Shown here: positions 59,612 through 64,000 of the stretch, piece by piece
Position numbering within the stretch: the first letter of the stretch is position 1
How the letters are laid out: every line of letters starts with the position of its first letter
DNA from: JAPPLB01 sp965208945
GTDB lineage: Bacteria; Acidobacteriota; Terriglobia; Bryobacterales; UBA6623
NCBI GenBank assembly: GCA_965208945.1
Contig: OZ242366.1
Coordinates: 1,922,001-1,986,000 of the forward strand
Length of the DNA stretch: 64,000 nt
Direction of reading: 5' to 3'
Notes under the pieces: model-generated
Databases searched by the model: none
Told to the model about the DNA's origin: nothing
What the model saw: the letters and a program-made list of their open reading frames with translations, nothing else
Position numbers and translations under genes: made by a program

Positions 59612-59630
59612 TTAATTTAGACAACCCTAA
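59612..59630. promoter_or_regulatory. Candidate DtxR/IdeR operator upstream of the feo operon
   Basis: On the minus strand TTAGGGTTGTCTAAATTAA matches the DtxR/IdeR consensus (TTAGGTTAGSCTAACCTAA) at 14 of 19 positions, including TTAGG and CTAA. It lies 10 bases before the start codon of the repressor gene, so autoregulation by iron is likely. The box also overlaps the AT-rich TTTAATTTAG where a -10 element could sit. Confidence 0.7.
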
Positions 59631-59801
59631 AAGACATTCTACGCGCAACGGCTCCGGCTAGTCAAACCAAACAGCCAAAGAGTCTACCCGATCGATGTCG
59701 ATGGATCGATGTCATGCTGGATCAACTCGGCCCCGCATGCACCAAAGCACACATCCACACGTCATAAGCCATCAAGGGTGCGTGTTATTCTTGAAAACGC
59801 G

Positions 59802-60611
59802 ATGGCTATCTTACAGTTCCGCTCGGTGTCTTGGGGACTCGCCGGATTGCTGTGTGCCGGATGCGTTCTGCTGGCTCAACGAAGCTATCGAGGTGTTCCT
59901 TTCCCTCCCGAGATGTCGCTGATCGAGCCGCCCGCAGACGGCGACAAGCCTGCGGAATTCTACTTCGCCCGGCTGGCCTACTCCGACCCTTACGGAATGC
60001 GGATCGAGGGTGATCGGCCGTGGATGATCGACTCTCCCGCGGCCGAGAGGCACTTCCTGCAGGGGCTGCGAAGGCTTTCCAACATCGATTCACGCTCGCA
60101 GGAAGTCTATGTGCACGCGGCCTCGGAGGGTCTGTTCGAGTATCCGTGGATCTACGTCGTGGAGCCGGGCCATTGGGCGCTCACCGATGAGGAGGCGGAC
60201 GGTCTGCGGGAGTATCTGCTGCGTGGCGGATTCATCATTTTCGACGATTTCCATGGCACCTACGAGTGGGCTATGTTCATGCGGGGCCTGCGCAAGATCT
60301 TCCCGGACCGGCCGGTCGTTGACCTTGATCCGGCTGACGAGGTTTTCCACGTTCTCTACGACCTGGAGCCTGGGGAGCAGATTCCCGGCGTCCAAATGCT
60401 CTATACCGGCCGCACGCACGAGAACGACGGCATCATTCCGCAGTGGCGCGGCATGTACGACGACGATGGACGACTGATGATTCTGATCAACCACAACATG
60501 GACCTCGGCGACGCTTGGGAACACGCGGACTGGCCGCATTACCCAGAGCGCTACACGGCGATGGCCTATCGGCTGGCCATCAATTACATCGTCTATTCGA
60601 TGACGCACTGA
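59802..60611 (+). CDS. Secreted DUF4159 protein
   Basis: 269 residues from ATG 59802. A hydrophobic export segment (WGLAGLLCAGCVLLAQ) has a possible lipoprotein cysteine. The rest is the DUF4159 domain: EFYFARLAYSDPYG at the start, YVHAASEGLFEYPWIYVVEPGHWALTDEEADGLREYLLRGGFIIFDDFHGT in the middle, and HNMDLGDAWEHADWPHYPERYTAMAYRLAINYIVYSMTH at the end. The fold is a flavodoxin-like/GATase-like alpha-beta domain seen in secreted or membrane proteins near VWA and MoxR-type systems in Acidobacteriota and Planctomycetota. Function unknown. Divergent from the feo operon. Confidence 0.75.
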   Translation: MAILQFRSVSWGLAGLLCAGCVLLAQRSYRGVPFPPEMSLIEPPADGDKPAEFYFARLAYSDPYGMRIEGDRPWMIDSPAAERHFLQGLRRLSNIDSRSQEVYVHAASEGLFEYPWIYVVEPGHWALTDEEADGLREYLLRGGFIIFDDFHGTYEWAMFMRGLRKIFPDRPVVDLDPADEVFHVLYDLEPGEQIPGVQMLYTGRTHENDGIIPQWRGMYDDDGRLMILINHNMDLGDAWEHADWPHYPERYTAMAYRLAINYIVYSMTH

Positions 60612-60694
60612 CATTCCGGGCCTGTGGTCTCTACAAGAACACGGCGCGGACCTCGAAGGAGGTTTGCGCTACCGGTTCCTGAGACGGGGCCGTG

Positions 60695-61156
60695 TCATAC
60701 TTCGTCAGCACGCTCCGTAAGAGGGACTTCGTGGTATGCAAGCGCCCATTCCTGCATGTAGCGGACGCTGTGGGGCTTGATACGGTAGATGATCAGCTCG
60801 GGGTTATCGAGCGTTCCCAGAAACTGCCTCATCAGCCCGTTCTCGTCCCAAATCGATTGCTTCACCAGTGGGTCGGTAAGAACCTCGGCCGTCCCGGTAA
60901 TCCGAACTTGGTCATGACCTTCGTCCAGATAACAGAGCTCGACCTTGGAGTTTGACACCAGTTCCGTGGTCTTGTGGTAGCGCTGCAGTGATGCCACGTA
61001 GACCGTGAATCCGTCCGTTCTGACCGGCGATACAGGACGCAGGCGCGGTTGATCGCCGTCCATCGTTGCTAGCATCGGGAACTTGGCGTTCGACATGACT
61101 TTCATCGCCAGTTCCGGGAGACGGGACGGATCGAAGGGAGCGGGTTCGGGCTTCAT
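60695..61156 (-). CDS. Pyridoxamine 5'-phosphate oxidase family (FMN-binding split barrel) protein
   Basis: About 153 residues; ATG 61156 is preferred to one three codons upstream. FPMLATMDGDQPRLRPVSPVRTDGFTVYVASLQRYHKTTELVSNSKVELCYLDEGHDQVRITGTAEVL is the split-barrel signature of small PPOX-like general stress proteins (GSP26/YdaG type), and PELIIYRIKPHSVRYMQEWALAYHEVPL closes it. These bind FMN, F420 or haem and act in redox or stress roles. No partner gene is clear. Confidence 0.75.
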   Translation of the reverse strand: MKPEPAPFDPSRLPELAMKVMSNAKFPMLATMDGDQPRLRPVSPVRTDGFTVYVASLQRYHKTTELVSNSKVELCYLDEGHDQVRITGTAEVLTDPLVKQSIWDENGLMRQFLGTLDNPELIIYRIKPHSVRYMQEWALAYHEVPLTERADEV

Positions 61157-61279
61157 CGTGTACAAGTCTAACGCCCGGTCGATGATCCCTATGGGAAGTT
61201 CGTTGCCACCCGCACTTGGCGAATGGGCATCCGCTCCAGTGCAACGAAAGCCAAATGTGAAAAGAGGCGAGAAGCCCGT

Positions 61280-61660
61280 TTACTGGCGATCTGAGGCTTT
61301 GAGAAGAATGTTGCGGAACGTTTCCCGCTGCTGGTCGTTGAGGATCATCTCGATACGGGCACGGCCATCCGAGCGAAGACTCTCGATACGGGAAAACATG
61401 TCCGCCTCCTGCATGATGCATTCATCCAAGACACTATGGACTTCAGAGAATTGTTTTTCGTCGAGCCCCAGTTCTTCCTTCAGGCGTTCCATCGCCAAGC
61501 GGGTGCTGTCCGGGTGAAAACCTGTTTGGGTCCGGGATGCTGCTGTGTGTTCGAGATAGGCTTTCATGCCTACACCGCCCGCTGCGACGCCGCAGATGAA
61601 TACGACGAAGAGGACTCCGAGGATCTTGCCTTTATAGAATGCGACGTGAGCACTCGTCAT
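61280..61660 (-). CDS. Membrane-anchored Spy/CpxP-like protein
   Basis: 126 residues. A transmembrane or signal helix (GKILGVLFVVFICGVAAGGVGM) is followed by a periplasmic helical domain: MERLKEELGLDEKQFSEVHSVLDECIMQEADMFSRIESLRSDGRARIEMILNDQQRETFRNIL, the pattern of LTxxQ-type repeats in Spy/CpxP/CnrX-like proteins (here GLDEKQ and ILNDQQ). Such proteins act as periplasmic chaperones or metal sensors controlling an envelope-stress sigma. It is the third gene of an ECF operon (21-base gap to the anti-sigma gene), and could be a sensing partner. Confidence 0.7.
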   Translation of the reverse strand: MTSAHVAFYKGKILGVLFVVFICGVAAGGVGMKAYLEHTAASRTQTGFHPDSTRLAMERLKEELGLDEKQFSEVHSVLDECIMQEADMFSRIESLRSDGRARIEMILNDQQRETFRNILLKASDRQ

Positions 61661-61681
61661 CGGACCGTTCCTGGATCTTGA

Positions 61682-62167
61682 TTACTTGGATGCCAATAAA
61701 ACATTCAGCATCGAATTCCGGTTCTTGTCCAGATCTCCACCCAACCGCACTTGGTACTCCGGCGAGGGCGGATGCGTGAGGATGCGCGCCATCACTTGAG
61801 GATCGCGCGTATCGGGTCCTTGGGCCACAACAATGTAGGAACCCAGCAGCGCCAGCCACATCAGGCTGGCAAACGCCAGTCGGCGTAGCAAGAAGGGTTC
61901 GAGGAAGACCATCCAGAATGGTTCTTTTTGCTCCTGTTCGACCTTTCTCATCACGCGGCCATAGAAACCTGGCGCGAGCTGAGCTAAAGCCTTCTCCTCT
62001 TCGTTTGGGCGCAATACTGCAAACAGAGTTGAGCACTCCTCCATCCGAACTAATTTCTCGGCCTCCTTGGGGTGTTGCGCCAAGTAGTCCTCGAACTCTT
62101 TCTTCCGTTGTCCGGTGAGCACCCCCGAAAGGTGGTCCTCTAGGTTTTCCTTTATCAGTTCGTCCAT
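61682..62167 (-). CDS. Probable transmembrane anti-sigma factor
   Basis: 161 residues from ATG 62167. The N-terminal, cytoplasmic part (LEDHLSGVLTGQRKKEFEDYLAQHPKEAEKLVRMEE) resembles an anti-sigma domain, but the zinc-finger Cys pair of classic ZAS domains is absent. A single helix (LLRRLAFASLMWLALLGSYIVV) then crosses the membrane, with a 50-residue periplasmic end. Its place directly after the ECF sigma gene on the same strand supports the assignment. It would hold the sigma factor inactive until an envelope signal arrives. Confidence 0.75.
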   Translation of the reverse strand: MDELIKENLEDHLSGVLTGQRKKEFEDYLAQHPKEAEKLVRMEECSTLFAVLRPNEEEKALAQLAPGFYGRVMRKVEQEQKEPFWMVFLEPFLLRRLAFASLMWLALLGSYIVVAQGPDTRDPQVMARILTHPPSPEYQVRLGGDLDKNRNSMLNVLLASK

Positions 62168-62202
62168 TGTCCCGTTCCCCGTTTCCAACCGGCGGGCGAC
62201 CC

Positions 62203-62853
62203 TTACGCCCTTACCTTACCGAACTTCGCCGCGGCTTTCACCAACTTTTGCCGGGCGCGGAACAGCTTTACCTTGATGGTGTTCTCGTTGAGGCCTGTCA
62301 TGCGGGCCAATTCTTCGACGGTATGCCCTTCCACCTCTTTTTGGATCAGTAGAAGTCTCTCTTCTTCAGAAACCTTGGAAAGGATCTTCAGTAAATAGTC
62401 CCGCTTCTCTGTCTTGATGTCGATGGATGCCCGCCTATCGACCGCTAGTTGCGAATTCTCCATCGACCGCTGATCATCTTCGCCAAGGCTGCTCTCATAG
62501 ACCAACTTGCGCACCTTCGCCTTACGCAAGTAGTCGTAGCATTCGTTGACCGTGATCTTGTACACCCATGTGCTCAAAGACGACCGGAAGTCGAATCCCT
62601 TGATCGAAAAGTAGATCTTCGAGAACACATGCTGGGCAATGTCCTCGGCGTCGTTGCGATTTCGGATAATGCCGTAGATGATCGAAAACACCTTTGACTG
62701 ATGGTTCTCGACAATCTGCCGGAACGCATCTTCATCGCCGGCCTGACAGCGACGGACGATTTCGGCTTCGGGGCTGTCTTTGAATGCCACCTTGGATCGA
62801 GTCCTAGCCCCGACAACGACATCGATTGGTAGCGTGGCGGTAGCGGTGGCCAT
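62203..62853 (-). CDS. ECF-family RNA polymerase sigma-70 factor
   Basis: 216 residues. Region 2: DEDAFRQIVENHQSKVFSIIYGIIRNRNDAEDIAQHVFSKIYFSIKGFDFRSSLSTWVYKITVNECYDYLR (region 2.4 in the last part). Region 4: LLIQKEVEGHTVEELARMTGLNENTIKVKLFRARQKLVKAAAKF, a helix-turn-helix for the -35 element. The spacing between regions is normal for group 4 sigmas. A 30-residue N-terminal extension precedes region 2. It heads an operon with the anti-sigma (35-base gap) and Spy-like genes, and is likely autoregulated. Confidence 0.9.
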   Translation of the reverse strand: MATATATLPIDVVVGARTRSKVAFKDSPEAEIVRRCQAGDEDAFRQIVENHQSKVFSIIYGIIRNRNDAEDIAQHVFSKIYFSIKGFDFRSSLSTWVYKITVNECYDYLRKAKVRKLVYESSLGEDDQRSMENSQLAVDRRASIDIKTEKRDYLLKILSKVSEEERLLLIQKEVEGHTVEELARMTGLNENTIKVKLFRARQKLVKAAAKFGKVRA

Positions 62854-63350
62854 GCATCCTGTTCGACGTATTGGTAAAGGGACTGGTTTCAGTCAAATTG
62901 CAGTAGGTCTTGTCCGGCGGCCGGCATGCTTTCGGTGCGGGATGGAACCTGTACTCTCATCCCATCGCCGGCAAGACGGAAGGCAGTGATTATAGAACGC
63001 TTATGAGGGTGCCGGGATTGTAGGGCCGGCGTTCGGGCACCGATCGCGGTAAGTGAGCATGAAGGATCTTTATTGTGGGATGTGGTTGCCGGAAGCATCG
63101 ACAGGCTGTTCGAAGCCAGGTTCAACCCACATGACCATGCAACTTATGAAGAACCGGCGGCGTGTTTCAGCCCGCTGCACCTGTCTGTTCCAAGACGAGT
63201 TTTCAGGGGACCCTTGATGCTCGATGCAGCTATGTTCGACTTCTATCCTTGCGGCTGTCAGAGGGGGCGTGAGCACACCATGACGCTCTGCTTCGGTCTC
63301 GCGCCGCTCTATGCTGGCTCAGGCGCCGTTTCGTGTTCTACAATCCTTCC
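62854..63350. other. Intergenic region between divergent ECF operon and amidohydrolase gene
   Basis: About 500 bases. It should hold the autoregulated sigma promoter and the amidohydrolase promoter. A 129-codon frame at 63073-63462 on the plus strand is out of frame with, and overlaps, the well-supported amidohydrolase start, so it is not considered a gene. No repeats. Confidence 0.45.
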
Positions 63351-64000
63351 ATGTCCACGTCATTGTCGCGCCGCAGATTTGCCGGTCTGCTGGCTGCAGG
63401 GGCTGTCGCCGGTGCTTCTGGTTGTGGGTCCGAGCCGCCGGAGCCCGAACAGGCTGCATTAACACCACTGAAGATTATCGATCCTCATGTCCACGTCTGG
63501 GTGAACGATCTGGCTTACCCTTGGCCGGAGGAGAACAGGAATCCCCCCAAAGAAGACGCCACAGCGGAAATGCTGCTCGACTTGATGGCCGCCCATGGCG
63601 TCGCTCACACGGTGATCGTGCACCCCTTTCATTACCGTTGGGACTGCCGTTACGTCGGTGACGTAATGAAGAAATATCCCGACAAGTTTCAAGGCGTCTG
63701 CCGCGTCAACCCTGAAGCGAGAGATGCTGCGGACGAGCTATCGAAGTGGACGGAGGAATGGGGATTCAAGGGAGTACGCCTGAGTCCGTCCGTGTCGGAA
63801 GTCGGCAATTGGATCACGAACAACGAGTTAATGGATCCGATCTGGGACCGCGCCGAGCAGCTCGGAGTCCCGATGCTGATCCTGACCAAGACGGGGCGTC
63901 TGCCTGATGTGCAGAAGCACATCGAAAAGCACCCCGACATGGATGTCGTGATCGATCACATGGCCGATTGCAAGCCGACGGATCCGCCGGAAGAACTCCA
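63351..64000 (+). CDS. Tat-exported amidohydrolase (metal-dependent hydrolase, TIM-barrel), truncated by the window end
   Basis: Starts at ATG 63351 and runs open to base 64000. Tat signal: SRRRFAGLLAAGAVAGASG with a lipoprotein-like cysteine next. The amidohydrolase-2 motif IDPHVHVW holds the HxH metal ligands. HTVIVHPFHYRWDCRYVGDVMKKYPDKFQGVCRVNP, GFKGVRLSPS, LGVPMLILTKTG and VVIDHMADCKP follow the barrel order, the last containing the DHM(A)DCK segment where the sequence is cut. Such enzymes include decarboxylases and lactonases; no substrate can be assigned. Confidence 0.8.
   Translation, partial: MSTSLSRRRFAGLLAAGAVAGASGCGSEPPEPEQAALTPLKIIDPHVHVWVNDLAYPWPEENRNPPKEDATAEMLLDLMAAHGVAHTVIVHPFHYRWDCRYVGDVMKKYPDKFQGVCRVNPEARDAADELSKWTEEWGFKGVRLSPSVSEVGNWITNNELMDPIWDRAEQLGVPMLILTKTGRLPDVQKHIEKHPDMDVVIDHMADCKPTDPPEEL

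Overview
The window is about 64 kb of GC-rich DNA (roughly 60-63% by eye, lower between about 30 and 32.5 kb) from a Gram-negative, diderm bacterium: it carries lipopolysaccharide-export permeases, a TonB-dependent receptor and an outer-membrane Tsx-like channel. The protein mix (receptors and secreted proteins with carboxypeptidase-regulatory-like domains, a VWFA-domain protein, a DUF4159 protein, BNR sialidase, IlvD/Edd sugar-acid dehydratase, Tat-exported PQQ-type propeller and amidohydrolase) is most like Acidobacteriota of the Solibacter/Bryobacter type. That placement is inference. No rRNA, tRNA, CRISPR array, intact transposase or phage gene was recognised.

Layout. 0-13 kb: a truncated polysaccharide deacetylase, a 1.6-kb nest of decayed repeats, two tandem paralogous secreted proteins, a HigBA-like toxin-antitoxin pair, a GT39 membrane glycosyltransferase, and a divergent GT2/flippase pair that together look like a lipid-linked sugar pathway; then a coiled-coil membrane protein. 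12-21 kb: VWFA protein, a mutarotase-like secreted protein, a sugar-acid dehydratase, a FAD oxidoreductase, a ketopantoate-reductase homologue and a threonine-dehydratase homologue. 21-24.5 kb: a single-chain LptF-LptG fusion and a five-haem cytochrome. 24.5-30 kb: an LCM-type methyltransferase and a four-gene polyamine-type ABC importer. 30-35 kb: an NlpC/P60 lipoprotein and a LamG/Ig/LamG protein in AT-richer surroundings. 35-38.5 kb: an RsbU/RsbW/RsbV-like partner-switching module. 38.5-41.5 kb: ammonium transporter and Tsx-like channel. 42-48 kb: the translation/transcription cluster rimP-nusA-infB-ylxP with apbE attached. 48.5-55.5 kb: a TonB receptor operon with two very small genes and a Tat-exported propeller, then a DUF3386-like protein and a sialidase. 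55.6-59.6 kb: an iron operon (DtxR-type repressor, membrane-anchored DtxR-FeoA fusion, split FeoB) behind a good DtxR-box candidate. 59.8-64 kb: DUF4159 protein, flavin-binding PPOX protein, an ECF sigma/anti-sigma/Spy-like operon and a truncated amidohydrolase.

The most unusual content is a dispersed repeat family between 1 and 25.6 kb. Full copies are about 183 bp, have termini that pair as a long hairpin (TAGCCTGC...GCAGGCTA), and fold into one rod whose inner stems show compensatory changes between copies. Two or three copies have the inner part swapped for an array of a strictly oriented heptamer, CACGARW. The terminal TAG (or TGA) of the element serves as the stop codon of four different genes, heptamer arrays run into the ends of two other genes, and partial copies bracket the toxin-antitoxin cassette. 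I regard this as the best candidate for something undescribed here.
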